The notes: generated by a model from the sequence alone, not told the origin. Positions 20,775 through 31,538 are shown, counted from the stretch's first letter. The stretch: 64,000 nt of DNA from Isochrysis galbana (GCA_018136815.1 CM030935.1:1360204-1424203), one strand, 5' to 3'. Program-made: numbers and translations.

Positions 20775-23630
20775 ATGCGGCGACTTCGCGCGGAGGCCTT
20801 CAGCGACTCGGCCTCAGAGGCTGGGGAGGAGGAAGTGATGGTGATGGAAGGGCCGGATGGAGACTCGGACCATGAGCTTCCCATGGCTGAGGAAGCCCCA
20901 CCTCCACCTCGACCTCGCGGCCGGCCAAAGAAAGCAGCGAGGCCAGCTGCAGCCGAGGCGATGCGGAATGGCGCAGGCGCGCCACAAGCAAAGCGCGGTC
21001 GTCCACGCGGCAAGGGAAGGGCATCGCCAGCCGCATCTCCTCCATCGGGCCCACGCAAGCGCCGGCGCAGTGACATCTTCTCGCCTGCTGAGGCAGCAGC
21101 TCACGACCGCCAGGAAGCAAAGCAGCTGCGCGAGCTGAAGGCGCGCATCGAGGCTGCGACTGCGAGCGCAGCCTTCGACGTGTTCTCCACCGTGGACGTC
21201 CGTGAGCTCGCCAACTCCATCGCGATGAAGACGCAGTCAAAGTGCTGCTCGGCCGAGTTCATCCCGGTGGCTCCTGAGTCGAAGATGGCCATTCACTCGG
21301 TGATGCTCCCGTTCATGTGCTCAGTGTGTGGGGACATGATCAACATCAAGACGGGCAAGGCATGCCGTATCAATCTCGACGTGGACTCGGGCTCGGAGGG
21401 AATGGATGAGGATGGCGATGGGCTGACTAAGAATGATCGGCGGAAGCAAAAGCGGAGGAAGCAAACCAACTCTCGACCGGAGTACATCGTGATGAAGGTT
21501 CTTGGGTGCCTGCTCGCAGGGCAGATGTATTCGGACTACGCAACTGTGGCGATCGCGCAAGGGGAGCAAGTGATGTCGCATAACACCTTCGACCGATACC
21601 TTAGCAAGCTCCTACCGTGGATCGAGAAGCTGCAGAAGGAGATGCTTGAGTTGGTGCGCTACTTGGTCGTACGATACGGTTCAATCGAACAGCTCGTCCT
21701 CACGAACGACATGTTCTGGCTCACACGTGGACGCAACTCGCTCAATGGCTCAGGCACAATGTGTGACCTCGACTCCGGGGGCATCCTCGCGTATCGGCAC
21801 TACTGCATTGGCACGGACATGCTCAGTGGTAAGGGCGGTTTTGAGTTCACTCCGAAGGCCATGGACGCCATCGGCTGCGGCGAGATGCTGGATGACATAG
21901 TCGACTGGTTCGAGAAAGGCGATCTCGACGCCCTCATTGACAAGTACAACCTGCGTGTTCGTCCTTCCCTCGACGGTATCGTGCTCGACGGTGACGCCTC
22001 AACGAACTTGTTGATCCCGCTAGTGCTTGCCAAGGCGAAGCAAACCACCGGCCGCACGAACTACTGTTCCCAACTTCGCGTTTTCGACTGCTCCAACCAC
22101 TTGGGCAAGAACGCAGGCGCAAAGGCGTTCGAGGTTGGACATCGCCTTCATAAGACGTGCAGTTGCAAGGACCGTATCACTCAGCTAGGCGAAGTGGACA
22201 AGCGGCAGCCCAAAGACCATCGCGGTCTGAATGTGCAGGCTCACCCTCTTGTCAAATCATGGCAGCGATCTACATCGGCAGCTTTGCGCAGCGCGAAGGA
22301 CTGGCGCGCGAAAGCGGAGACCGAGGCTCGGACTGCGAGGGAAGCAGCAGCCGCGGCAGGCACAGAGCAATCTCCGGACATGCAGTCTCCGTTACCATCA
22401 ATGTCGTCCCTTGCAGTCCAAGGGATCGAAGAAATGGTGAATCACCTTAGCAATATCCACGAGGGGAAGGGCTTCCTCACCGGCAAGCTACGGACTTGCC
22501 GCTTGCATGACCTGACATTGCCAAACGGTGAGCCATACGTGTCCCGGCAGTGGAATGATTGTGCAGACTTCCGGGCCGAAATGGAGGCGTGGCTCAAGAC
22601 TAAGTTCTTTAACAATATCGATGGTGTGATTCACCCGGAGCGTGGCGCAATGTGCCAGAATGCCTCAGAGCGCGTCGGCACCGTTGCACTGCATTACAGA
22701 ACCAAGGAGAAGCAGCTGAGGCCCACACACTACGTTTGCTCCACTGGTCTCGCTATGGCACACGTGCAGAACGTTTGCATCCACAAATTTCGCAGGCAGC
22801 TCTTGTTGAAAGGTGAGACAGACGACAGGATCGAGGCCTTCGGGACGATGGAGTCGCGCCTCTTCGAGCTCGTTGGCCTGCAGAGTAGGCCTGCGCAGCG
22901 CGCGCAGTGGATGCAGCGAGTGTCTGTCAGAGCGAAACGCAGCATGTTCCGGAAAACAGTAGAGTACAAACGGAAGCGTAGCCAACAGCGCAAATCTCTC
23001 ACTGAGAAACGCCAAAACTATAAGACCGATCATCGCTACAAGTACAAGGGCGACACCGGTGGCAAGTCCCGTTCGACTTCTGGAGCGCAGGGTAAAGGTG
23101 TGGTAGGAGCGTGTACGTGCACCGCCACGTGCCAACGTGGCTGCCCTTGCCGGGAAGCCGCCACAATGTGCACCAACCTGTGCCATGCAAAGTCGACAAG
23201 GTGCCGCAACCTCCTCAACGGGGGAAGTCTAGTAGGGGAGGATGCCGACATATCAGGTGCCGGGTCGTCCCAAGATCACGCGGCTGCAGCGCACGGCATG
23301 GTTTGCAGCGGTGCAACCGGTTGGCATCCACAGCAGCGCGTCCCACCGGCTGAGACAGAGGATCTGACCGATCGGACGGTGATGTGCTATTGGGATGGAG
23401 CTGGGTGGCTGCAAGGCACCATCCTCGAAGCAAATATGGACGACACTGAGCTAGATGGCGAGGACGTCGCAAACTGGCTGGTGTACTATGACGTTGATGA
23501 CACAACGGCCGCGCATTACCTGTCGCACGATTCGTACTTCACCACAGCGGCGGACGACGACTCACTGTCATCCGTGGAGCACGGTGCTTGGTACCTGTTG
23601 CTTGATGAGTGCGAAGAGTGCGTGTTCTAG
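20775..23630 (+). CDS. Kolobok-like transposase with AT-hooks, CXC and Tudor-like domains
   Basis: 951 aa from the ATG at 20775. Earlier in-frame starts lie at or outside the left terminal repeat. Residues 46-53 and 73-81 are AT-hooks (PRGRPKK, KRGRPRGKG). A zinc-binding stretch lies at about 157-185 (CC...CSVC). The catalytic region holds D312 in NDMFWLTRGRNSLNG and D405/D407 in VLDGDAST, matching the W-x-x-RG and DGD blocks of Mutator/Kolobok-type DDE transposases; I cannot fix the third acidic residue. CSNHLGKN at about 436-443 matches the CxxH block after the second Asp. A tesmin/CXC-like cysteine cluster spans about 780-811, and a Tudor/Agenet-like fold is suggested at about 869-925 (VMCYWDGAGWLQGTI...VYYDVDD). 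It has no introns. A relative is broken at 58791-60424. Confidence 0.85.
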   Translation: MRRLRAEAFSDSASEAGEEEVMVMEGPDGDSDHELPMAEEAPPPPRPRGRPKKAARPAAAEAMRNGAGAPQAKRGRPRGKGRASPAASPPSGPRKRRRSDIFSPAEAAAHDRQEAKQLRELKARIEAATASAAFDVFSTVDVRELANSIAMKTQSKCCSAEFIPVAPESKMAIHSVMLPFMCSVCGDMINIKTGKACRINLDVDSGSEGMDEDGDGLTKNDRRKQKRRKQTNSRPEYIVMKVLGCLLAGQMYSDYATVAIAQGEQVMSHNTFDRYLSKLLPWIEKLQKEMLELVRYLVVRYGSIEQLVLTNDMFWLTRGRNSLNGSGTMCDLDSGGILAYRHYCIGTDMLSGKGGFEFTPKAMDAIGCGEMLDDIVDWFEKGDLDALIDKYNLRVRPSLDGIVLDGDASTNLLIPLVLAKAKQTTGRTNYCSQLRVFDCSNHLGKNAGAKAFEVGHRLHKTCSCKDRITQLGEVDKRQPKDHRGLNVQAHPLVKSWQRSTSAALRSAKDWRAKAETEARTAREAAAAAGTEQSPDMQSPLPSMSSLAVQGIEEMVNHLSNIHEGKGFLTGKLRTCRLHDLTLPNGEPYVSRQWNDCADFRAEMEAWLKTKFFNNIDGVIHPERGAMCQNASERVGTVALHYRTKEKQLRPTHYVCSTGLAMAHVQNVCIHKFRRQLLLKGETDDRIEAFGTMESRLFELVGLQSRPAQRAQWMQRVSVRAKRSMFRKTVEYKRKRSQQRKSLTEKRQNYKTDHRYKYKGDTGGKSRSTSGAQGKGVVGACTCTATCQRGCPCREAATMCTNLCHAKSTRCRNLLNGGSLVGEDADISGAGSSQDHAAAAHGMVCSGATGWHPQQRVPPAETEDLTDRTVMCYWDGAGWLQGTILEANMDDTELDGEDVANWLVYYDVDDTTAAHYLSHDSYFTTAADDDSLSSVEHGAWYLLLDECEECVF

Positions 23631-23642
23631 TCGCAGGTTGTG

Positions 23643-24184
23643 TTGGGGCTCCATGCACGGGCGTGGCTTGCTGTGCATAGCCTCCTAGAGTCCGCGCTTG
23701 GCGTCGGAGTTGAATATCGCCGGATATCAGCATAAGCATGCGCAAGGAGTGTCCGTGCCGTACGTGTTGGTGTGAGCGCTGAGGTTGGTTTCAAGAGCTG
23801 TGAGTAGGCTCATATGGAAGATCAGAGTAAATGCTCTCTACCTCATATTTTCTGGTGAATTTTAGGGACTTGCAATCCGTCTTTTGAGCCACGGTAACTT
23901 GAGAAAAGACAGCAATGGGTATTTTTTGGACTTAGACGCCTTTAAGTCTCCGGGAGGGCCTGTAAAATACACCAAAAAATATGAGCTAGAGAGCATTTAC
24001 TCTGATCTTCCATATGAGCCTACTCACAGCTCTTGAAACCAACCTCAGCGCTCACACCAACACGTACGGCACGGACACTCCTTGCGCATGCTTCTGCTGA
24101 TATCCGGCGATATTCAACTCCGACGCCAAGCGCGGACTCTAGGAGGCTATGCACAGCAAGCCACGCCCGTGCATGGAGCCCCAA
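23643..24184. repeat. Large near-perfect palindrome in the transposon 3' UTR
   Basis: Arms 23643-23867 and 23961-24184 are reverse complements with only a few mismatches and small indels, separated by a 93-base spacer that itself contains a small stem (GGACTTAGACGCCTTTAAGTCTCC region, about 23929-23952). Outer ends are TTGGGGCTCC and GGAGCCCCAA. The structure begins 12 bases after the transposase stop. It may be a foldback element nested in the transposon, or part of it. If transcribed it would form a dsRNA hairpin of over 200 bp. Confidence 0.92.
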
Positions 24185-24692
24185 GGCAATCTGGACGAAT
24201 CTGCATGCGCCTCGTAGCCGGGGAGCGCCGCTCCTGCCCGCCACCACCTCGAATTCTGCCGCCTCGCATGCAGACGTTCAACACCAACGTTGAGAGCCCG
24301 CCAGAATGGCCGCCAGAACGCGGCACCTGCGGCCATCATTGCGCGCCCAGCGGCACGAGAGTTGCCCCACATATCGGTGTTGCCGACCTGCCCCGCTTCT
24401 GCGCCCAAGAGGCCGCGCATATGCCCACCAGACCCGCCTTGCGCTCGCTCCTCGCTGCCACGCTGGCGGCGAGGAGAGGGGTGGGGGAGGAGGCCCACCC
24501 TCGGCGATCGCGACAATGGGAGGAACCAGCCATCCGGGCCCGATCATGGCCCAGGTGGATGGCTCTCCACAGCCGCGGCCCAGCGGCCCTTCTGCTAAGG
24601 GTTGCGGAGCCATAGCCCCAGAGGAGCGGGCCCGTGCCAGCGCGGCCGCCGCCCATGGGATCGGCCGTAGAAGCCCCGCCGATAGTTGTACC
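24185..24692. other. Transposon right end, no gene recognised
   Basis: About 500 bp between the palindrome and the right terminal repeat. Open frames exist on both strands but none shows a domain, and the longer minus-strand one runs out of the element. It probably carries transposase-binding subterminal sequence. Confidence 0.5.
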
Positions 24693-24896
24693 TACCACCT
24701 TAACAAAACAACTGAGCGTTAGTACCAGAGGGTTTTTGCAGCGACTCAACGGGGACTCAAGAGTGGCCGAGTCAACAGGCTTGATTCCCCGTTGAGTCGC
24801 TGTTGGGTCGCTCTTGCAAAAGACCAAATCAGACGGCGGAGACCCAACAGAGGGCTTCTCAACCAATCTCGCGCCGCCAGAGCGCGCTGGCCAGCG

Positions 24897-25257
24897 ATGC
24901 CCACCCGGCCCTTCACGGCGCGAGAGCTGGAGGACTGCAGACTGGCCATGTCTCTGGCGTTGGAGGAGCGGAGAGCCAGGGCGCGCAAGAGGGCTCGCGA
25001 CGGGCCGGACGCCGCCACAGATGGCTTCTGGGAACTCGCCTTTATGGCGGTGGCAGCGGAGGTGCTCATGCGGACGACGCGGTCTCGCATAGGGCCCGAG
25101 CGGCTCTCCATCGCAAGGCTGGAGCGGGTGGCTGCAGCAGCTGGCGGCGGCGACGGCGTGCTCACGCGCGACGTCTACGCGCGCTTTGGCGTGCGCCTCG
25201 TCGACCTGCGACGCTTCGTGGACGCGTTGGACATGCCTCCAGAGAGGGTGCAACCTC
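24897..25257 (+). pseudogene. Unrecognised ORF cut by the LINE, overlap copy
   Basis: Identical to 10885-11245 at an offset of 14012. Here too the frame joins the LINE. Confidence 0.4.
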
Positions 25258-26889
25258 AGGTTGTTGGGACTCCTGAATTGGCCGTCCCACGTAAAGGCAC
25301 TACTACAAACCAAATGGATCCTAAACTATTTGAACGCGAGAAAGGCACTATGGAAACACGGATTAGACGCCTGGTTCTGTCGAACCGGGCTAGGGAGGGG
25401 AGCCGTTCTCTCCACGATCCCCACGAAAGTACTGACGGGAAGTATCAGAGGCAACCCGGCGCTTCCAGTCTTCTGGAAAGAAGCTATTGCTATTGCGAAC
25501 TTCAGAGAACTCGATATACAACCCTCCTTCCTTACACGGGAGGGCGCATTATCCCAACCGATATGGCACAACCCGCACATCCCACCCCCAGGAGTGCGCG
25601 CCCCATGGGCGCGTCTATGGGAAGCCCTACACACTAACGTAATTCACAACGTGTTCAAGGACGGCGCCTTTCTGACACCATATAGCAAGGAAGAATGCTC
25701 GGCGTATCTTGAACATTTACCCGAAACTTTTGTGCACGAGGGCCGCTCAATACACAAAAAGGAATTTCTCGACTCATGGGACGAAATCGTCAGCCACGCA
25801 ACGCGAGTGATAGGGCGATCACAGGAGCGCCCGCCCCCCGATGCAAAGGAGAACAAGCCTTATGACGCCATCGCTCCGCCTCAAGAGCCGGAGACCGAGC
25901 TACAGAACAAAGAAATCAGGGTCTCCGAGGACGAAAAATACATCAGCAAACTAAACAACATCTGGCTACATACGGATACCGACTACCTGGGGGAGATGGC
26001 CGACACCGGAAATGTAGCGAATGCGGGAGAGATCCAATATTACCACCCGCCAGCCAGATGGGAGGGCGGATTTAAAGGCCCGAGGTACATGGAGTACCCC
26101 TTGGCGGACGAATACGCCATACTAAAAGGAAAAGTCGCGCTAGACGCAATATCAGTCGCAGATCTTACCAAGGCCGCGCTTAAAGCGACACGAAGCAACG
26201 CCCCGCAAGCGGCGAAAACAACATGGGAAAAGCGACTAAATGTCACCAAAGAAGAATGGAAACACATAGCAAGGCTATATACAATGCCACTGCTAAAACA
26301 CACGGATAAGCACCTCCACTTCAAACATTTCACACATAGGCGAATTGGTACCAGAAACAGATTCGCAGACAGTCAGACAGATATGTGTAGACTGTGTCGC
26401 CGATACCGAGAAAATTCGTGCCACTTAGCGTGGTGTCCCGCGACGAAGAAAATATTCGAAACCATAGACGCCCTCAACAACTACACCCCCCCTCCCGGGA
26501 GGTCACGCACACAAAAAACGAAAGACAGACTATTCGCATACCCCGGTACAAACACACCCGAAAGTCTGAAAGCGTTGTACGTGATAGCGTGGAAATACAT
26601 ACTAAGAGACTTCTATAGAATAGCATTTGAGTCGTATGATTACCACTATATCCCAGTCTTGGAGTCCACACTAGTGAGGTTTGCCACATTGGTTAGGGGC
26701 CTCACACCGCCACAGCAGCATTGTTTGATGCGCACAAGTAAAGCCGCCCAGGGGAGAAAGCCCAAACTTAAGAGAACACTGACACTCAGTGCCCCGGTAT
26801 TCATTGAAAACGAAAAGGGTAGGCTACGAATGAGCGAAAATACCCGCCTTGTAGCGATAGCGCTTGGTCTCGCCGAAAAGCTCGCGTAG
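25258..26889 (+). CDS. LINE protein, C-terminal portion
   Basis: About 543 residues of LINE sequence without a start of its own; upstream the frame runs into unrelated sequence. It covers the region after the reverse-transcriptase core: the NYLNARKALWKHGLDAWF segment, a variable middle, and a zinc-binding segment CRLCRRYRENSCHLAWC (C-x2-C-x7-H-x3-C) of the zf-RVT kind near the C-terminus, ending GLAEKLA. It matches the 40243-42336 protein over its whole length with moderate divergence. There is no endonuclease and no RT catalytic motif, so this copy cannot be autonomous. Confidence 0.85.
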   Translation, partial: RLLGLLNWPSHVKALLQTKWILNYLNARKALWKHGLDAWFCRTGLGRGAVLSTIPTKVLTGSIRGNPALPVFWKEAIAIANFRELDIQPSFLTREGALSQPIWHNPHIPPPGVRAPWARLWEALHTNVIHNVFKDGAFLTPYSKEECSAYLEHLPETFVHEGRSIHKKEFLDSWDEIVSHATRVIGRSQERPPPDAKENKPYDAIAPPQEPETELQNKEIRVSEDEKYISKLNNIWLHTDTDYLGEMADTGNVANAGEIQYYHPPARWEGGFKGPRYMEYPLADEYAILKGKVALDAISVADLTKAALKATRSNAPQAAKTTWEKRLNVTKEEWKHIARLYTMPLLKHTDKHLHFKHFTHRRIGTRNRFADSQTDMCRLCRRYRENSCHLAWCPATKKIFETIDALNNYTPPPGRSRTQKTKDRLFAYPGTNTPESLKALYVIAWKYILRDFYRIAFESYDYHYIPVLESTLVRFATLVRGLTPPQQHCLMRTSKAAQGRKPKLKRTLTLSAPVFIENEKGRLRMSENTRLVAIALGLAEKLA

Positions 26890-27235
26890 CGAGAAGCAAA
26901 AAGAGACGACCTACACTGATTGACCAACCAGCAAGGATACGATCGATCAACATAGCTCTCCCAAGGCAAACATAGACACACGCGGACACAAGGGAACCGA
27001 AAATAGCACTACAAGAAACAGGCCACCCAGCAGCACAGGAGGAAGTTGAGTACGCGCAGCTGAGGGCAGGTGCACCCCGCTCCGCTCGGACCCCCACATG
27101 ACCCGAGCCCCTAAGTAGAGCACGAGGGGAGTTGCCGCAAGGCGGGAAATGAGGGTGAGGAAGGGAAAGAGGCGTGGCTACGAAGGAATGGTTCAGGGCC
27201 ACGTGTGAGGCGAGAAACTTAAAAGGTTTTTTTTT
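25258..27235 (+). mobile_element. 5'-truncated LINE, frame open
   Basis: Overlap-contig copy of 11246-13221. The ORF is continuous here (25258-26889), followed by a 3' UTR of about 340 bp and a T-run tail ending at 27235. No exact target duplication is obvious at its ends. Confidence 0.85.
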
Positions 27236-27659
27236 AACCCAGCCTCCCCCACCTCTTGTACCCGTCCCTATACTTCATACTTCGTCGAAGTCTGCGACCA
27301 TTCACATTCACCGCCATTCGCCATTCGCCATTCGCCCCGCGCCCCGCATGCGCGCTAACGCGCCCGGTATCTTCACACTAGGAGTATGAGTTCAAGATCC
27401 CAGTGTCGCAAGAATCTTGATCCGTACTGATATGCGACTGATCTTAAAAATATATGTACCGGAGGGGGCCGATACTCAAATACCGCGCGGAGGGCCGTGG
27501 CCCCCCGGCCCATTATAACGTTATAACATCTCGGCATAGGTCGGGCTGTAGAGTAGGAGTAGATGCTCTTATTAGGAAGTTTTGGCCCACCATGCCTGTG
27601 AGACTGTGAGTGAGTTGGCTGCGTGGGCGAGAGTGCGGCGCCGCGGAGGGCCTCGGCCT

Positions 27660-28160
27660 ATGGTGAGCCGCCGGCACAGCCCATGTGAGCGCAGCCCAGG
27701 CAATAGAGACAGCATGGCCGGGAGTGTTACCCACCAGCACATATTTGCAGGACTTTAAAGGGCAGCTCTACTGCGAGCGCACCTTCCAGATCCTGGTTGT
27801 CCTCTTCGGGCTAGTTGGCTTTGTTCTCGGCTATATCTGGCAAGACTTCCGAACCACGTTCCTCTTCCTCTCAGCGGGCGGTGGGATCTCTGCTGTGGTA
27901 AGCGCTTGCGTGCGACACGCGATGTCACGGTACCTCGGGCGCTCATGCTCGACTCCCGCAGCCACATGGGTATGCCTCGAGCACTCATCCATGCCTGACT
28001 CACACCGTCTCAGATATGCCTACCCGACTGGCCGTGGTGGAACCGGCATCCAGTCGCATGGATACCTGTTGACAGCGACGAGGAGGGTGAGGTTGCAGTG
28101 CACCCGGTCAAAAAGGTGGAAGACAAGGAGAAGAAGAAGAAGACACAAAAGGCCGCCTGA
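27660..28160 (+). CDS. SPCS1: Signal peptidase complex subunit 1, overlap-contig copy
   Basis: Exons 27660-27662, 27751-27897 and 28014-28160 at a constant offset of 14014 from the first copy, with identical splice sites and protein. Confidence 0.9.
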
Positions 28161-29527
28161 TAAGTCGCACCAAATATGACTCGTGCACAATTGTTGTTGC
28201 TCAACTATTTTTGCTGTGTCCCTCGCCACTTTCCTCAAATCGCATTCGTTCTCACGAATCCCATTTTCTGGCTTGACGTTCCTGTGTCTTTCTGGATGGT
28301 TTGCTTCATTCACCCCGAACCATGTGGGCAATCGCCCGCCGACAGGGCGGTCTGCGCGACCTGCTAAAGCTTGCGCGCCACCTGAGCGCTTCTCGTCCGC
28401 TTGTTGTACGGCACTGGCGCCCTTGCGGCAACAGTGCATAGTCCCAACATACATTGTGGCGCGAAATATCCTGGCCAGGAAAGCAGTCCAATCGACATCT
28501 CGTTCTCTTTTGCTCGAGCACCGGTACACCTGTATGGCGTTCGGCACTTCTACACACACAAGTATGATAGGTCGGGGCATCTGCGAAGCTTGGGGTCAAA
28601 CAACAGCCAGCCAGCCTGATTTATCTCGTGAGAGTTCGGCACCGCATGTTCGACGAGTCAAAGCTTCCAGCTCTCTGCGAATGCGTAGTGGCGGTGGTAT
28701 TGCAGCTGTTGCATAATGGGTGTTGATTTGTTGGGATTGGGCTTTGGGTATAAACCACTTGCTTGAAAAAATCGAAGATTCGGGGCTAACACCTATATTG
28801 GGCACGGGACTCTCTACCTTAGTATGACCACCGCCCTTCAAGTTCCCTTCCCTCAACTAAGTTTATACTTAGTTCACATGGGAGGAGGCTCCTCGTGCCC
28901 TTCCCCCCTTCTTAGCATGCCATTGTGCGACTGTGACCAGCAACGCCAGCAGAAGCAAAAGCAAAAGGCCTATCCCTGCCCTCCCCTCACGCGTGGTCAA
29001 AGGTAGAGCACGTGGGCCGACCCCCGGAAACCGAAAAATAAGGAACGACGGGAGGGTGCACGAAGGGGAGCGTGCTAGCGGTAAGGGCGATGACGGATGG
29101 CAAGTGGCTCCCAACTCCCAGGTGCCAGGTGCAGGTGCGGGTGTCGCATTCGCGAATCGACGCTCGTTAAAGTCGCGTTCCGTCAAAAGAGGGCCAGGTG
29201 ATAGTTTTGTTTTCACTCAGTGCTACTACAGGCGCAAGCGCGCACCATTCGAGTGAGGTATCACCGTTTTAGCTTGTTTTCTTTTTCAGGTAGGAAGGTC
29301 TGAACAATTCCTCCAATGAGTATTATTATTACAAACAAAGATGAGCACAAAGCTAATCATGATACCCATGGGTACATACAATGCCGAATACCCAATGGTA
29401 CCACGGCATGTCGCGTCTGGTAGTTTTGTTTTCAGCCAGACAAGGAAGCGCCCCCCCCCCGATAACCAGTTACGCAGGCTGAGTTTTCGTCTTCTTCGTC
29501 TTTTTCTCACACCCCTCATCCTCGATC
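28161..29527. other. SPCS1 3' flank, overlap copy
   Basis: Same content as 14147-15505, with the palindromic AACTAAGTTTATACTTAGTT start at 28855-28874. Nothing further is recognised. Confidence 0.6.
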
Positions 29528-29637
29528 CTATTGATTGTCAATGTCGTTCTCCTGGCAGGCGACGATGTTGCTTGGCTGATCCTGGGTGGCGAGGTCCGTG
29601 ATGCGTGCGAGGACGGCCTTCTGGTTCTCCATGTAGA
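29528..29637 (-). pseudogene. 3' end of the gene split by the 29638-31538 insertion
   Basis: Minus-strand reading YMENQ-KAVLARITDLATQDQ...DIDNQ, with a stop at 29528-29530. The first codons (LYMENQ) are duplicated at 31539-31553 as part of the 15-bp target duplication. Joining the two sides of the insertion gives one continuous frame. The protein family is not recognised. Confidence 0.65.
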
Positions 29638-31538
29638 AACTAAGTTTATACTTAGTTCACCCATGGCGGGGCACGAGCCCCCCCCTCTCTCCACTCCTCC
29701 CCCGCCATGGGGGAGGAACCACCCACTCTCCTGGCATGCCTGATGGCTTGCCAGGAGCACACTGCCATGCTGACCCATCCCTCTCCCCACAGGCACGCCT
29801 GATTCGCTCGCCCTGGCCTGTCGTGGCCAGCCCATCCCTCTGACCAGCCCCTCCTCCCCCTGGGCCCCCCTGATCAGGACCCCCCAGCCAGCTCCAGTCG
29901 ACTGGCAGGGGCTCGAGAGCCAGCGATGGAGAGGCAGGAGGGGCCAGGGCCATGCCCCAGCCTCACCTGCCCCCTGAGCTGCGCTCCCAGGCCCCAGCCG
30001 GCCTCCTGGGGACCTGAAGAGGGGCCTCAGGCGCGCGCCATGGGCCCCCGCCGCAGGGAAGAGAGGAGGAAAAGGGAAGAGGGAGGGGAGGGGGGAGTGG
30101 CAGCTCTCCCCTCCGGCGGTTACGTGTCTTCTCGCCCCGTTTGGGTAAGAGAAGACGGGGGCGCCAGAACCAGGAGGGAAGGGCCGCGGCTCGCCGCGGC
30201 CACTCGCTCTTGCGAGGAGAGATTAGCGTTTCTGGGCTCCTATTCATGAGTGCCCCCCCCCCCCTGCGTTGTTTTTACCCGAAAGGGGTTTTCCCCCAGC
30301 GTGGACTCGAGGAGAGGACGTGCTGGGGTGCGCGGGGTCGGTGCGTGCACTGGGGGGAGGATGTGGAGATGGACTGTTCCCAGGATCCGGGTAAGGCTCC
30401 TGAGACTCCATCCTTGGCAACCCACGCGTCCGTAGGCGGCCTATCGACTTGGGTAGCGGGTGAAGATACTTGGGAAGGCTTGGGCACGGGTGCAGGGGTG
30501 CAGGGGTCCGCGCGCGGCGGCGAGGGCGAATTTGGCGGTGCGGAGGGCGGTGATGGGTCCATAGAAACAGATTGAATCAATCTCTAGTGGGTGATTTCTA
30601 GCGAGAGACCACACACAACTCAGTAGGGGTTCAAGGGTACGAGGGGTCACGGCATGGCTTCGATCGCAGAGCGCTGCGACGGTTGCTGGGTGCGTACGAA
30701 GACACGCCACACCACTTTCTAACATAAACAAGGGCAACACGTAATAAACACGGGAGCGAAAGCCACGGTGGGTGAACAGAGAGAGCAAAGAAGGAACCAA
30801 TTGGCCAGAAGAGAACTCGTCGTCTCGTCGTCCTAGAGAAGGATTGCACACAGAAAAGGCGCGAAAGGGATTCATCCATGCTTAGTGAAGATCCTACAAG
30901 ATTCATCGGCGAATAGCGTCTCAACGCAAGCACAGCGGCGTGCACTTTACCTATAGCTTTTCGTAGCTTAGCCATGGAGTAGCTGGTAGACTTAAAAAGT
31001 CTAGAAGCTTACAGAGGTGTTAGACTTACAGAGTCTTAGATGCTTGAGGTTCTTGAGGGTGTACTTTAGCAAGCAAGATGCTCGCTACTTCCTTGGTCTT
31101 CATCGACACGTGCTTACTACTCCCTTGATCTCCATGCCTGGGTGATCAGTCCAGAGCTAGAGCAGATTCCGAGTAGAAGTAGAAGCCTGTAGAAGCTGCT
31201 TGGCCACGTGGATATAATGGTAGACCAACATTGAATGAAGTGTAGTGATTGATAGAAGCGTGGAGACGTCGTAGACGTATAGATAGATATGAGAACGAAG
31301 ATTGATGATTTACCATCGCGGTTATAACGGTAGAGCGGAAAGATAGCAAAATAGCCTGCAGAGGCTCGCGAATGCGACAGAGGACGAATATCGGGGGGAG
31401 GGGGCGGTGCCCCCTCCCCCCGGTAGCACTCGGACACCTGGCTCGTCAGGCATGGCGGGACTCCGGGACGGAAAAGTTGTGTCCAATTAGCTAGTGGGGT
31501 TGGCTAGGATATAACATTAATTATTTTATTTATTTATT
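29638..31538 (+). mobile_element. 1.9-kb retroposon with 15-bp target duplication
   Basis: Flanked by GGTTCTCCATGTAGA at 29623-29637 and 31539-31553. The 5' end is the palindromic AACTAAGTTTATACTTAGTT followed by CACCCATGGCGGGGC. The 3' end is A/T-rich (TTATTTATTTATT) directly before the right duplication. Inside are GC-rich blocks shared with 32553-33497 and a 3' half (30855-31420) that is the reverse complement of 36050-36625. No long conserved protein is encoded, so it is non-autonomous. The duplication length and tail suggest target-primed reverse transcription by a LINE. The first 1051 bp are also present in copy 1 (15617-16667). Confidence 0.8.

Larger units (their letters stand above)
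20693..24699 (+). mobile_element. Kolobok-like DNA transposon, 4007 bp, TTAA target
   Basis: Terminal inverted repeats of 13 nt with one mismatch: GGTGGTAGGTGCA at the left, reverse complement GGTGGTAGGTACA at the right. TTAA flanks both ends (20689-20692, 24700-24703) and the sister contig has a single TTAA with no element. It contains one large transposase gene and, 12 bp past its stop, a 225-bp-arm palindrome (23643-24184). TTAA targeting plus this transposase type fits the Kolobok superfamily; piggyBac also uses TTAA but its transposase looks different. The intact frame, near-perfect palindrome and polymorphic state all suggest recent activity. Confidence 0.9.
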
